Shown here: positions 1 through 12,128 of the stretch, in pieces
Layout of the letters: each line of letters opens with the position of its first letter
Position numbering within the stretch: position 1 is the first letter of the stretch
DNA from: Branchinecta lynchi
Taxonomy: Eukaryota > Arthropoda > Branchiopoda > Anostraca > Branchinectidae
DNA length: 64,000 nucleotides
Direction of reading: 5' to 3'
Assembly: GCA_023053575.1 (NCBI GenBank)
Contig: JAKZAP010000001.1
Location: forward strand, 25,996,533 to 26,060,532
Program-made: the position numbers and the translations under genes
The notes under the pieces: generated by a model
What the model was told of the DNA's origin: nothing
Database searches by the model: none
Seen by the model: the letters and a program-made list of their open reading frames with translations, nothing else

Positions 1-665
1 GCTTACTTCTATAAAGACTGTGCCTTCGGCTACATAGCCTACGTGGACGACTTGCTGTTAATAAGCCGTAGCCGATCCACACTCACAAAAAATGTAAGTA
101 AGCTGTCGTCGGAACTTCTCAAAATTGGCCTTGAAGTTAACCTGTCAAAATTTGAGTACCTGCATTTCAACCCTTCGTCAAATTGTTCGAGTGCATTTAA
201 AGCTTCTATATCTCTTAGATCGTTCATCGCCAAATCAACAGACTCTCTACGGTGGCTCGGCATAACATTCAGATCTTCATTGTCAAAATTTTGCTCTTCG
301 GCTGTTCAAGAAGTTTATAAGTCGATCAATAGCGCCTATGGGTGCATCGTCCGCAACCGGGGGCGCTATAATCGTAAAGCTTTGGGAAATTTGTACAGCA
401 CCTTCTGCGCTCCTTCTATACTATTTCGTTCTGGCGTCACTCATGTTCTGCGAAAGAAGGAGATTAAAAAGATGAGATCATGTTATTTTATATACGCAAA
501 GCACCTGCTCCACTTGTCGAAATATGTCATGACCATACATTGACGGAGAAATTCAAAATTGAAGATGCAAGTGTTACCCTTTTGGATGTTTCGTCATCAC
601 TTTCAAAAATCATGGGCAACAAGGCCCAACCAGCACACGACGTCGTCCACTGCTTCCTGACCGAA
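1..665 (+). pseudogene. Non-LTR retrotransposon reverse transcriptase, C-terminal relic
   Basis: Cut by the window edge. The first codons read an RT catalytic box, AYVDDLLLIS (about 37-66), followed by the typical thumb-side text with GLEVNLSK and a RWLGITF motif. The first frame stops at 541-543 after a KHLLHL segment. A second frame (about 480-671) then continues with plausible residues before a stop, so at least one frameshift breaks the gene. The spacing of YVDD, a conserved GL.VN..K and LG(I/V)TF is that of CR1/Jockey-like LINE elements rather than retroviruses (family knowledge). The protein would reverse-transcribe its own RNA at the target site. Exact clade is not determined. Confidence 0.8.
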
Positions 666-790
666 GATTAAAAATTAAGTGTCTTTTTATGTGTGTGTAT
701 ATGTGTTTTGTTTATTTTGTTTATTTTCGTCATTTATTCCGCCTTTTCAAAATGGCGGGTCATAAATAAATTACTTACTTACTATTACTT
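666..790 (+). repeat. LINE 3' untranslated region and TTAC-type tail
   Basis: AT-rich sequence after the RT stop ends in AATAAA followed by TTACTTACTTACTATTACTT (about 764-790). Such a short tandem-repeat tail in place of poly(A) marks the 3' end of this LINE copy. Similar endings with other microsatellite units occur elsewhere in the window. Confidence 0.65.
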
Positions 791-2778
791 ATAAACAATT
801 AAAAATCCCTCAGTGGAGTCAAAACAGTTCAATGTGTTTAAACACAAGATACAAAAATACGCCTGACTTTTCAGTTAAGCTTTAAGGAACCAAATATGCG
901 ATTGCTCTCATGAAGGATTCACAATGTGTATATCTGCGTCTTGTCTTCATCGAAGCAGGTACGAATCGTCGTTGTAAAAAATGCAGACCACGGTAAACGA
1001 AAAAATTCAGTCATGCGGAAAATTTCGCACGAATCTCGAATTCACGGCAATACAAGTAGAGCGAGCTATTATGGAAGAAGCAGTAGCCCACAGTCAGGTA
1101 TTGCTTTCAGATTGTAAAGTTGTAGAAGCCTATCAAACCGCTGCTTTTAAGATTGCTTTGTGGGAAGTGTAAATTGTTCTTCCTTTGACAAAAGGCCGCA
1201 TTCATCGCAGTGATCAGTTCTGTAGAGGTAGCAAATCTTTTGTGTGAAGTTACCTTTTGTTGTTTTGCTGATCTCTTGCCGTTTCTGTGAAGTTCTTTGT
1301 TCTCTCAATGAGAGGTGTTTTTTGGTCTAGTCCCTCTCCTCTGTTTCCTAAATTGTGTTTTACTGAGCGAAGATAAACAAGGATGGGACTTAGCAAGACA
1401 TGAAGATGAGAGAACTTCACGCCTTCCCTTTGCCTCAATTCATCCATGCCGAAAATGAGCACTGCCTGATTTGAGTGGCAGTACCGTACCGATAACTTAT
1501 GTACTGTAGCACGGTTTGTGCTACGTGTACACGATGTAAACTAAAAGTGGCTTTTTCACAGCAAAAAGGCTCGGAAATATTATTTTTCAAAAATACCCAT
1601 ACAAACCCCCCCCCCCCCTCGTGAAATTGGGGAATCTCTTGTCAGCACGTGTCGGCTCTGGGAAGGCTTCGCGTAAAATACTTGTTTTCCACGCAAAAAA
1701 AAAATATAAAAAAAATGCGCGCCGCTTGTTAAGTGCAGTAAAATCATGGCGAACCAAGAAGCGTGGCTGCGGTGGCGCAGTGAGATGAAGTCATTGTCTG
1801 GCACCGAGGAAAGACTTCTAGCGCCGAGAAACTAAAAATTCAAATAAGTAATTCATAAGGATTTTGAAGTGGAACATTTCAGAGATCAGTAGACCACGCA
1901 AGTCGCCATGGGTGGTCTGGAAATAGGGAAAAGTGAGAAGGGACTTTTAAAGGCACAAGGTCTCGACCTTGGGGGCCAGACCGGAAATGTAGATCCTCCC
2001 CAAGCTCGCCATGCAGTCAAAGTCAGCCGCATTTGTAGGCCATCTTTTCGATCCAAGCGTTTCTTGTGAAGCAGGGCTTTCCGCATGGCAGCTCATGTAA
2101 GACCATCAGAATTGGTTTGTTCACCGAAATATGATGCTTTCAGCATTGTTAACTCGAGCACTGACACGGTGGCTTCTCCTTTTTTGTAATTCTGCCCGAG
2201 GCGGAATCCTTAGTAACAAAGGCCAAAGGTTTCGATAGGATTCCAAAAATGGAACATTTCTTGGACTTCTTGAACCAGGTTCCCAGTCTTGCCCAGACTC
2301 TGTTGGCATGCTATGTATTCCAACCGCGTAACCTGATCCATTAGGTAATCCCGGACTGTCTTTACTTTCCAGTCTAGGGCCAAGGTACGACCGTTTTAAT
2401 GCTAGTCGAACCTTATCGAGTGTGTGGGGTCAACATGTTCTTTTAACAACACCATTTAGACTGATCCAGTGTGTTTTTTTTAAATCCTATCTCGACCACT
2501 AGTTCTGATGAGGACATAATATAATTTCCGAGTTTGTATATATTAATATCCTGTTTACATATTAAGTTTTACATGCAATAAATATACTATTTTATCTATA
2601 TTAATGTTCATATGGTTTGGATTCTCGGCGGGTTGGGTTGTGGTAACTCCAAAAAATAACGTTCTTGCGTTGCGTAGGGTTTCTACTCGCAACGCATGTG
2701 TTGCGTCTTCACAAACGCAGCCTAGACTTTTGAAGCAGCTCAGCGTGAAATGGTTACACATCACAGTTTATTTGTCTC
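791..2778. other. Intergenic or upstream intronic sequence without a supported gene
   Basis: I see no exon with matched splice sites. An open frame at 981-1172 (+) reads plausibly (VERAIMEEAVAHSQ) and has a possible donor, CAG|GTATTG, at about 1098, but no partner exon, so it is left uncalled. A C tract lies at about 1602-1617. If the plus-strand giant gene extends upstream, this may be intron. Confidence 0.4.
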
Positions 2779-4435
2779 TTATGGCACTTGCCCTTCGGCC
2801 AAGAGACATATAGCAATCGCAATTTCTGTCCGTCCGTTGGTCCGGGTTTTGCTAATTCGGGCACTTCCACATAAGCTAAGACGACGAAACTCGGCAGGCA
2901 TATCAGGGACCCGATGAGATTAAGTTTGAAATGGTCACTTCTCCGATCGGAGCATGGAGGGGGGGGGAGTGGAGGGAGTGGAGGGAGGGGGGATACGGAA
3001 TCGTGTGGTACTTACAACTCATGAACGGGGGGTCGTATCTTAATCAAACTTGGTATTTGGAAAGACCTCGTGTCTCGACGACCCACGAAAATCCGGACCG
3101 GATCCTGTGACTTCGAGGGGAGTTGAATGGGGGAACCGGAAATCTTGGGCAACGCTTTGAGTAGAGGAATCGGGATGAGACTTGGTGGAAAGAGCAAGCA
3201 AAAGTCCTAGGTACATCATAAACATAAATGAACCGGATTCGGGCATCATGTGGGGAGGGAATGGGGAGGTCCGGAATTCTGATGATGTTATTTCCTTCGG
3301 TACTTCTTGATGTACTAGGATGATGAAACTGGGCTGGCATATCAGGGACTCCAATAAACTGGCTTGAGAACAGTCGTGATCCGACTCCTGCCTGATCAGA
3401 CTTTTGTGGGGGGTGGGGTGGATGGGGAATCCGGAATCTTGTGGCATACATGACTTTTGAACGGGCGATCAGATTTGAATGAAACTTGATTAGTGGAAAG
3501 AAGTGTCGTCTCAGATGTTCCACGTCAAGTCCGGGCCGGATCCAAAACTTGTGGGGGGAGATTTCAGGGGGTGGGGTGGGGGGCATCGGAATTTTCGTCG
3601 AGGGATCAGGATGGAATTTGGTAGGAAGAACGACATAAGCTGTTCTTGACTGAACCAGATTAGATTATATCGGGGCTGTTTGGGGGGTAGTCGGAGGGGG
3701 TTTCCTGGAATTCCGGTGATCGCGAGTTACGATACTTCCAGGTGTCCGGAAATACCGACTTCCGTAGTTGCAAACGGGTGGTCCGATTCGAGTGGAACGT
3801 AAAGGGTAATCACAACTAATAACCTGGATGTGATAACACAGCAACACAAGCGGCAACAGCTGGGTGGGGGAACTTTGTGACATACACAAACACCAAACCA
3901 AATGGCCTAATTGGATGCAAGTTGGACAGTACCGAGTTTATGTGGCCTAGTTTGTTATTTGGCGTCCGGACCGGATACGGCCACAGTGGGAGGAGCTGGA
4001 GTGGGAAATGTCGTGGCTCGTACAGGGGTCAAACGAGGGGAGTGATTTGAATGAAACTTTGAAATTAGAGAGTCCATGGGCCCTAGATGCCGTATTTTGG
4101 TGTCCGGACTGGATCCCAGCACGGTGGGGGGGGGGGGGGTACTGGAGTTTCCCGAACACTCGAATGAAACTTGATAGCCAGTAAGAGAAGATGCTTTAGA
4201 TAATCTGTTTATGTGGCTGAACCTGGTTCGGCCGTGGTAGGGGGAGTTTGAGGGGAACTGGTATTGTAAATAGTATGGCAGTCGTCAGGATCAAACTAGT
4301 GTGATGAAACATTTGCCCTAGATGATCGGAGACGACGCCGAAAATACTCAGACTTCTAGGTCCGATTCTAGGGGGGTTGAAGGGGGTAATTGTTACGTTC
4401 TCGTCTGCTTTCTTATACCATCTACTCGTAACAAG

Positions 4436-5857
4436 ACCAAAGGTTTCGATGGGATCCCAAAAATTCAATATCTGATCCAGACAACTGGGTCTTGTCTTAG
4501 CCAGATCCAGTCTTCGCCAGACTCCTTGAACATTTTTACAATTAAAATTCAGAAACAGATTAAGGCCAAATAGCTAATCACCTGAGAAAACCAAGTTCAG
4601 ATTTGGATTCAGCATGTGTGTTTACCTCTATAAGTCATATCTGTTTTGACGAAAACTTCCTGCCACATCTGCCAATTTCCCGGATCCGGCCGAACTCCAG
4701 AACTACTTGTCCGGCGAAAAAAGAAAGCTCAAAGACGAAATCAGGGTATCTTCTTTCCCCAGTAATGAACATCTAATCAACTTCAAATAAAAATTTAGCT
4801 TATAACAAATTTTCCGATTCCAGCCGGATTCCGGTCGAACTATATATCCGAGTAAAATACAATTGTCATACAGGGACTCAGCATCTCTTCTTACCCCTAA
4901 ATCGCTTATCTAATCAACTAGAAATAAAACTATGACTTCCAACAGTTTTCCGGTTTTGGCCGGATTCCGGACGAACTACATGTCCGGGTAGAAACTTGTT
5001 TTCACATAAGTGTTCAGCATGTCTTCTTGCCCTAAATCGAACATCTAATCAACTCCAAATAAAACTTTTAATTTTGACAAACTTTCCGGTTTGGGCCGGA
5101 TTCCGGTCCAAATACTTGTCCATCGAGAAAATAGTTTTCACCATCGTCTTCAGCATGTCTTCCTACCTCTAAATCGAACATTTAATCAAATTCAAATAAA
5201 ACTTTTACTTTCAACAAACTTTCCGGTTTGGGCCGGATTCCGGGCGAAATACTTGTCCGTCGAGAAAATAGTTTGCACCATCGTCTTCAGCATGACTTCC
5301 TACCCCTAAATCGAACATCTAACCAATTTCAATTAAAACTTTTACTTTCAACAAACTTTCCGGTTTGGGCCGGATTCCGGGCGAAATACTCGTCTGTCGA
5401 GAAAATAATTTTCACCATCGTCTTCAGCATGTCTTCCTACCCCTAAATCGAACATCTAATCAACTTCAAATAAAACTTTTACTTTCAACAAACTTTCCGG
5501 TTTTGGCCGGATTCCGAGCGAACTACTTGTCCGATGACAAAATGGTTTTCACCATCGTGTTCAGCATGTTTTCTTACCCCATAATCGACTATCACATTAG
5601 CTGTTTCAAAATATTTTGTTTGTCCCTTAATTTGAATCCCCTCCCCCACCCCTAAATGTAGAGCTACAAAGCCCATCTACGAACTTGACTGGTCCGACGA
5701 CCCAACGAACCCTCACACCAAGTTTCATCAAAATATCTCATTCCCTTCGAGAGTTATCGTGCTTACAGACGGACGGACAGACGGACGGACGGACGGACAG
5801 ACGGACAACTTTTGCGATGTCATAGGTATCCCTCCACTTACGTTTTGGGATCCCAAA
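4436..5857 (+). mobile_element. Family-1 repeat element (GGGATCCC-ended, tandem-repeat interior), reference copy
   Basis: Begins ACCAAAGGTTTCGATGGGATCCC and ends TTTTGGGATCCCAAAA. Inside are an opening block with AGATCCAGTCTTCGCCAGAC, a tandem array, a block rich in CCCTCCCCCACCCC, a GACGGACGG microsatellite (about 5767-5812) and a conserved 3' block AACTTTTGCGATGTCATAGG. It interrupts the end of a family-2 element, so its borders are defined to within a few bases. AAG occurs on both sides (4433-4435, 5858-5860), a possible target duplication. At least seven further copies are listed below. It encodes nothing credible and its class is unknown. Confidence 0.75.
4650..5590 (+). repeat. Tandem array, about 137-bp unit, inside family-1 element
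   Basis: Successive units share AACTTTCCGGTTTGGGCC, GGATTCCGG.CGAA.TACTTGTCCG, CATCGTCTTCAGCATGTCTT and TACCCCTAAATCGAACATCTAATCAA. The best units repeat with a 137-bp step (starts near 5083, 5220, 5357, 5494); the earlier ones, from about 4650, are more diverged. 137 is not a multiple of three, so the open frames across it are accidental. Confidence 0.85.
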
Positions 5858-5885
5858 AAGTGCCATTTGAGCTCGTAGCTTTTCA

Positions 5886-7700
5886 TGGTCCATATAAACT
5901 AACAACATAAATAAAATAAACACTAACACTAAATGGGAACTCAACTATGGAAAATTACAAAAAAGCTAAATTCCCCACGACACCCAAACTCGGACTATCA
6001 GCCAGCCACGACAATCACCATCGTGCTCCAAGACTCTTCAGCACGCTTCTAGTTCTCTCGCTTTTGAGAGAAAGAGCAAAAAACGCGTAATTTTTGCGAA
6101 GGATGAAAGTCCTTCACCAGCGAAAATTGACGGTGTACTATAGTGCCTCTTAAACCCATGCAACCACCGAAAAGATTTATTGTAGGCCTGTTGGACGCGA
6201 AAGCTATTCAGCAGTGTGAGGCTCACTCGGTTCTCTTGTTACCAACCGCTTACAATTTGGTGTGTACTGACCTTTTCTGTAGGTCCTGGATAAGCGGCTG
6301 TGCTTTTAAACTATTGATTAGTAGCTCTGAGCATTCAAATTCGGTTATCTGGGAATAGTTCCCGTCGGCGGCTGAGACAACCGTTTCAGGCTACCTGTAG
6401 CGCCGAGCTTATTTATTCTCTTTCGTAATTATCATTATTATGATACATTTGTTTCCCATCATAGTAAAAAAATTACAAATCAATGGAGTTATTCAATAAG
6501 TAGGAAAATGTAACAATAGAAACCCCGAAAACGTAGAAAACAAAACGCGTTTTCGCCTTTCCAGAACTGCAGTTATCGGCCGTGCTACTCCATACGTGCA
6601 GACAAACTACTATTACTGTTAATGCGTTCGTATTCCATAGGAATGAATAATAACGTATACTAGTCAACAGCCAACAAAAACCATGTAAACTTCTCAACAA
6701 AATAAACAACAAACGATACGAAACATCAAACGGGAAAAAGCGAACCAACAATTTCCCCCGCGAAATCTAAAATTGGGAGCGTCAGCCTCATGTGCGGTCC
6801 AGCCCGAACAACCAGCAACGGGTTCGAAGACTCTTACTTCTGAAGAGAAACGGCAGAAAAGCGCCTAATTCCGGAAAAAGAGGAGGGTGCCTCCCCCAAA
6901 GAACATTGATATGGCACAGCAGTTCGGCCGGAACGCATGCCACCCAACAAATGTATAGGACGCGAAAGCTGTTTTCGAAGTAAAATGACAAACGCAAGTT
7001 TTCCGCCGTTTTCGTACTAATACCTGAAAGAATAAATAAACGACATATATATCTGTATGGTCCTTTCAAACATTTCCACACACGACTCGATCTATAATTC
7101 CTTCTTCAGTTAGCAATTCGAACCCAAAGTGAGGCTAAATGCTTACGGCTAGATGCACAGGAAAACAACTAGTGTTAATTTGCTCTGGCTAGACGCTTGT
7201 TATCAACATCAGGTCCCCTTCTCGACCCTAGGGAGGCCGCAAACGCCTTACCTTCCCCAGCATATGTTATGATGTGATACATTGAAAGTTATACAAAAAG
7301 CAGTTGACCAGTGCCGTCTTTTACTTTCAGTGGGTCCTAGGCCATCCATAAGTTTTTGGCCTCTTTTCATGAGTCAAAATCGTAAAAACGCCTGCACATT
7401 AGCACACATGATTCTTGGTCAAATAAGACTAGTCACATCTGAGCATAATTTCGGTAACGTAGATGATGGTGCAACGAAGCTGGTTACTCCTGGATCGTAA
7501 TGTGCAAGACAACACGGCTAGCAAGCATTACCGCAATTTACACCGGCCGCTTGGCCTCTCGTTTGGCTTGGCCCACCAGCACAGGCCTCACCGACATAAG
7601 GGTAAAGATGCAACTGCAATTGACGTATTGCCTCCAGAGAGAAGGAGTTGTGTTTTCAAAGTTGGGCACAAGTTTAAAGTTGAGATTTCGAGGGTTTGTT
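5886..7700. other. Non-coding stretch with diverged repeats
   Basis: No supported exon. Two diverged copies of one sequence are visible: about 6027-6210 (AGACTCTTCAGC, GAGAAAGAGCAAAAAACGCG, GACGCGAAAGCT) and about 6817-6975 (AGACTCTTACTTC, GAGAAACGGCAGAAAAGCGC, GACGCGAAAGCT). The remainder looks unique and untranslated. Confidence 0.4.
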
Positions 7701-8290
7701 AAACCGATAGCGAAGAAACTGAACCAAGTGAAGTCTTAAATCGTCTTATTTCTAACCACCCGGACGAATGGAAATATGTCGAGGACCTCTCAGTTCTTGA
7801 GGTTTGTCGGCAAAATGTCAAGAGCTCAGCAATGACTATTTTGGATGATGTTTCCCCGGGAAGCTGCTCTGTCGCAAATGAAAGTCAACTCTAAGAAATC
7901 GTCTGTTATGCCAATTAACCTTTTTTTTTTTTTTTTTTTTTTTTATTTATCTACCCCAGTTTTTCTTGACCCCAATCCCCCTGAAATATCCGTTACAAAA
8001 ATCAAGCTACTCGGAGTCACTAAAACTAGGTGTTGATCTAAAACTTGGTTCCTATATCAAAATATTTTAAAACAAGCCATAGTTATAAAGATTTTACTGC
8101 GTTTTATTAAACCTATTCTTGAATACGCTTGTCATGTTTGGCAATTCGGGTTCTTCTCACAGAACACTCCGTATCGAGAGCACTCAAAAAAGGGTTCTCA
8201 TGGTTATTAGCGATTACCTTCTATAAAGGATGTATAATAACTGATAAGGTAATCAAATTCGCTGGTAACGCTGTGATAGCTACTTTTGAG
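7700..8290 (+). pseudogene. Degenerate non-LTR reverse transcriptase fragment
   Basis: Pieces in several frames read as a LINE RT: NHPDEWKYVEDLSVLEVC (YVED in place of Y.DD, about 7758-7810), then QMKVNSKKSSVM (about 7876-7912), IKLLGVTKTRC (about 8003-8034), LLRFIKPILEYACHVWQFG (about 8094-8150) and TQKRVLMVI. The order matches CR1-like RT thumb and C-terminal regions. A T tract (about 7919-7943), stops and frame changes show it is dead. It differs in sequence from the RT at the window start. Confidence 0.75.
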
Positions 8291-10058
8291 AAGTAAGTTC
8301 TATGTTCAGAGTTGAACTATGTGATCAGAGTTGGACACGTATTCTGTATTCGGACTTTGAATTTCGAGTGGTTGACAGCTTCAATGTTGGACCGATTGCG
8401 AAGAAACTAAAACACCTCCCGCTTACATTAGCTAAAGGTGCAGTTTTGGTCTTTGATGTAGATTGTAAAGGACCACTTAACTAGCAGGGAAAAATGGCCG
8501 AGTCGGGGAAGCTGTATAAGTATTTGGATCACAAATAGTTGGGAACTGGAGCGATTTGATTAATGTTCTTCTTATCATGGCAATGCTCGCTGATGAGCTT
8601 TTTTCCCTCATTTGGGCCACTCGGCGTAATGAACAATGCACGAGAAATCCCTGTGCGGTCGTAAGAGTTAGAATGTCTGACAGGATAGACAGTAAACTAG
8701 ATCGACCATCAGACCGTGAAGTCAAGACAACACCAGTGTCTCTCACCCTTAAGGCCGTCTGTTGTAGTTTCTATCCTGTTGTTGGGACTATGAAATTGGG
8801 GTGCTTTGTTAGTTCCGGTAGTGAAAGATGTTAACAAGATCCCTTTCCGCGAGTTTTTTTGGAAAGGATGAAAGCTGAATTGTTCGTTTGCCTTTGTGAG
8901 ATCGGATAAGAAGTACATTTTTCAAGGAAGCGAATGATTCGGACTTCTGGAACTCCCAGTGAATAAACAAGCAAAGAAAAACGGGTTTTCAGCCCAATAA
9001 AAAACTTTCGCAAAAGACGAAAATGCAATTAATTGTGTCCTAGACTGTTGACTTCTTGGCCTCGTTGCTTCTTACATCCGCGTTGCTTCTTATACCCGTT
9101 GCTTCTTATATATATTCTTATATCTTTTGAAATTCCCCCTTACGTCAATGCTCCAGATGGAGTACTCTCTGCCTTCACCAAGAAGCTCAGTCTCTTCATC
9201 TGTACATCACACACACTCCCCTTTTACTGGCTGCCTACAGACATACAAGTTGCATTAGGCACAGTTTCTGTTCCAGTGTTCTTCTTTGCCGGTTCCCCAA
9301 ACCACTAATAACCGTTCCCGGTTAGCTTCAACCTTAATCTGCTTCTTGGCTTTGATGTGAAACACGGAAAACATTCATAAATGGCAATTATGGCCAGAGA
9401 GTCATCCGCCTCAAAACCAGCCAAGCACGACGGGTCCAAAAATCAGAAGATAGAGCTCATGGTGGAAAGTGAATCGGTAAAATAGGTAAGACGCGTCCGT
9501 TAAGAGGTGTGGTGACGAACGGCTCTTCTTTCACAAACCGTCACTTTGGCAAAGCAGTCAGCAGTCGCGTTTTTTAGAGATCGACTGGCGATTGGGACTT
9601 GTTCCCGGGTTCATCCAGTTGGCCGTTTTCTGTCGCTTGATAGGGTAGCTAGAACAAGCCTTCGAAAAACGGTCTAAAACATGAAACTAACATAACAACA
9701 AACTTCTCCCCTGTCATCCCCACAACTCTTCCCTCGATAGTCTCTGAAACTGCTGCAGTACTGGCGCTTCCTGAGGTGTAAATTGTACGTATTTGGGTCC
9801 ACATGTTTCAGTTTTCAAAATTTGGCACCAAGTTTGACTTGACCTCCAAGAGAAAGGTGCATCGGATCGACTGTTGGCTTCGTTCTCAGTCGATGTCCAG
9901 TCAAGCGACAAAAAACGGATCGACGGGACCTCCAATTGACAGTCGATCGCAAAAAACGGCAACTTTCGTTCCAAGCGATCGCAAGAAACGCGACTAGGGA
10001 TTTCTACAAGGGCTTGGAAACCTTGACCAGCACACTAACACGGGTTTCTGAATTGCAG
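8291..10058. other. Non-coding stretch before first recognised exon
   Basis: No matched exon. The sequence GCGAAGAAACT near 8400 resembles the piece at 7708 (both after ACCGAT), hinting at a dispersed short repeat. A three-fold CGTTGCTTCTTA repeat sits at about 9062-9110. Likely intron of the plus-strand giant gene if that gene extends upstream. Confidence 0.35.
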
Positions 10059-10368
10059 GAGTCCGAGTCTATAGAAGACATCCCTGCTGAGCGAGAGGAC
10101 GTCTTCCGTGAGAAGCAGCAGAAAGCCTCTAAAGATGACCTCGAGTCAGTGTACGAGCGGGAAGAGCGAAAGTATGTCGGCGAGGAGAAAGAAGTTGTTG
10201 TGGAAGTCCAGAGACAAATCAGTGACATTATCGAGAGTGCTGCGTTCATTGTCAAGGAGCGACTGAATAAGTCCCTTGATGAGCCAACCAAGGCAGATTT
10301 TGAATATTTGAGTGACGACGATAAAGAAAACAAGAAGAGGCTGGATGACAGCTTTTCGTCTCCTTTCC
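10059..10368 (+). CDS. Giant tail protein, exon 1 in window
   Basis: Acceptor TTTCTGAATTGCAG|GAG and donor TTTCC|GTGAGT bound an open exon. It enters at codon phase 0 and leaves with one base of a codon. It encodes about 103 residues, strongly charged and probably helical: ESESIEDIPAEREDVF, a run of Glu/Lys/Arg (YEREERKYVGEEKEVVVEVQ), AAFIVKERLNKSLDE and DDKENKKRLDDSF. The final C plus AG of the next exon gives Gln in frame. No catalytic motif is visible. By position it lies upstream of the giant exons and would be shared by all isoforms. The 5' part of the gene is not in the window. Confidence 0.8.
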
Positions 10369-11930
10369 GTGAGTATCAAAGTATTTTTGGGGAGTTGTTT
10401 ATGTTGTCCGAAGATTTTACGCTTATGTTTTCTTACTCTATTACTTTTACGTTTTGGTGGGTAATAAAATTAACTTAATAATGATAAACATAAATTTAAC
10501 TAAAAAAAAAGAATAATAGAATGTGAACGTTTTTGTGGCGCTAAACGGCTGAGTTTTTTTTCCTCTGTAATTTGGATCTTCTTATCTGTGAAACAAACAA
10601 GCAAATAAATAAAAAAAAAGTAATTTATTCGAATGGATGTGTTGAAAAAAAATGTATTTATTATAAAGAAGTAAAAATACGAGTTTCTCAGTTTTATTCC
10701 CATATATCTTAGAGGATTTATGTTTATTATTTCCAAAAGAGGTGTCATATTATTGCCAGGGCCAGGCTCGTTAATATGTACAGTTTATTTACAGACTAGA
10801 CTGCACTGGTGAACTGATACAACTAATCTGAATATAATTTGAGATGAATCAATCGAATCCGATGAGACTTACGCTAGGTTTACAAGTGTTAAAGGACACC
10901 TTGAACTATAGAGTGTTTCCGCTAAGGTGTTTTTAGGCAGTTGACTACCTTAAAACTTAGCCGTGCTTAGAGCAAATTACCCAAGGCTTCGGTTGTTTGA
11001 GGCTTTTTCCATGTACCTTCCCTTGGATTATAAACTTGGCAAATTTTGAATAACCAGTTTTTTTACTAATAAGCTTCTTGAAAACAATGGTCGGGATCCT
11101 GGGCATACGTGGCAAGCCTGATAATCGTGTTTGACACTGCAAAACGGAAACGTCAGCTATATTTCGGCCATTCTCTGCAAAGGTCCTATTCAGGCTCAAG
11201 CTGGAAATTGAACTTGTGGAAAAACAACTAAAGATTCTTGCTTCAGTATCTGATTTTGTTGATTTTTTCGTGAAAATTGGTTGGAGTCAAAGCTAGTGCG
11301 GCGATGTCATTTGGCCACGGCTGCTGTTTTCGCAGCTCGGTTGGGTCGCTGAGAGGGTAGAGATTTTTCCGCATTTTGGTTTTGGTATCACCTGTGCCTT
11401 CTTTCCAGCTAAGATGGATAGTTGTCGGGATGTCTGGACGATTTGTAGTCCAGTACTTTGTTTTTAACTTCAAGCAACTTTCACGAAGAAATTCACAATT
11501 CACCCAGCAGCTTGGGTTGATGGGATATTTAGTCGGATAATCAGTGTAATGCCATATATGACATACTTGTGAAGTATAGAATCCTGGGAACGAGAAAGGA
11601 TGAAAATACTACTGAAGTAGAATGAATTACTATCACAAGTACTACTCGTACCTTAAATGTTAATTGCAGTTACTCAAACAACAAATGTTAGTAAATGTGT
11701 TGAAGCATGGATTACTGATTATTTCCTCCTTAATAAAAGTATTCACAAAGTTACTTGTCTTAAAAGTAAGCTAGAAGCTTCTCGCTTGCCAGAACCTTGA
11801 AGCTGGTGGAGGAAAAATTTTCGGTTTCTGTGAAAGTTTCAGAATCAGAGATTCCTGGTAGACCGCGCTTTCCTTTTTAGAGTGTCGTGTCGTCTTTATT
11901 GATTTAATGTAAACTTATTTTCAACTTCAG
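10369..11930. other. Intron with AT-rich sequence and foldback-element remnant
   Basis: GT at 10369 and AG at 11929-11930. About 10957-11540 holds parts of the CAGCC-AAGCTGACTG foldback family (ATATTTCGGCCATTCTCTGC, GACACTGCAAAACGG, and the right end CAGCAGCTTGGGTTGATGGG). The rest is AT-rich without features I can name. Confidence 0.6.
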
Positions 11931-12128
11931 AGGCTATCAGCACTCCCGTCAAAAAGCCCGTTGAAGACGACCATCGACGAACGGAGAGTAACGAAGTGAT
12001 CCTCTCCCAATCCTGGGCGGCGGAAGAACACCCGGAAAAGATTGACGAATTTGAGAAAAGTCTCCACGAAATCGTTGATGAGCTAGAATTCGATAGGGAG
12101 CTAGACGGAAGATCGAAAGAAATACAAG
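11931..12128 (+). CDS. Giant tail protein, exon 2
   Basis: Acceptor TTTTCAACTTCAG|AG and donor ATACAAG|GTAAAA. It takes two bases to complete the codon opened by the previous exon and ends with one base, so it is a phase 1-1 exon. About 65 residues: AISTPVKKPVEDD, then SQSWAAEEHPEKIDEFEKSL and HEIVDELEFDRELDGRSKE, an acidic helical segment. Length 198 nt is divisible by three, so it could be skipped without changing frame. Confidence 0.85.

Larger units (their letters stand above)
2779..5885. mobile_element. Family-2 repeat (ATGGCACTTG / CAAGTGCCAT ends), interrupted by a nested element
   Basis: Starts at TTATGGCACTTGCCCTTCGG. Purine-rich, degenerate internal repeats with motifs of the type GATGAAACTTGGT and ATCCGGACCGGATCC follow. 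A second copy at 53641-54415 shares the start, the interior and the end CTACTCGTAACAAGTGCCAT. Here that end is split: the left part (to about 4435) abuts the nested family-1 element and the right part (AGTGCCATTTGAGCTCGTAGCT) resumes at about 5858. Non-coding, with no transposase. The inverted ends suggest a non-autonomous DNA element, but superfamily is unknown. Confidence 0.7.

Noticed and set aside
981..1172. Plus-strand frame with TAIQVERAIMEEAVAHSQ and a donor-like CAG|GTATTG
   Set aside because: Reads plausibly but has no convincing acceptor and no linked exon; recorded under the intergenic stretch only.
3012..4468. Several Pro/His-rich minus frames
   Set aside because: Antisense of the purine-rich family-2 repeat; the composition alone explains the lack of stops.
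5091..5655. Three overlapping frames with similar text (MGRIPGEILV...)
   Set aside because: They step by 137 bp, not a multiple of three, so they are the same repeat read in rotating frames within a non-coding element.
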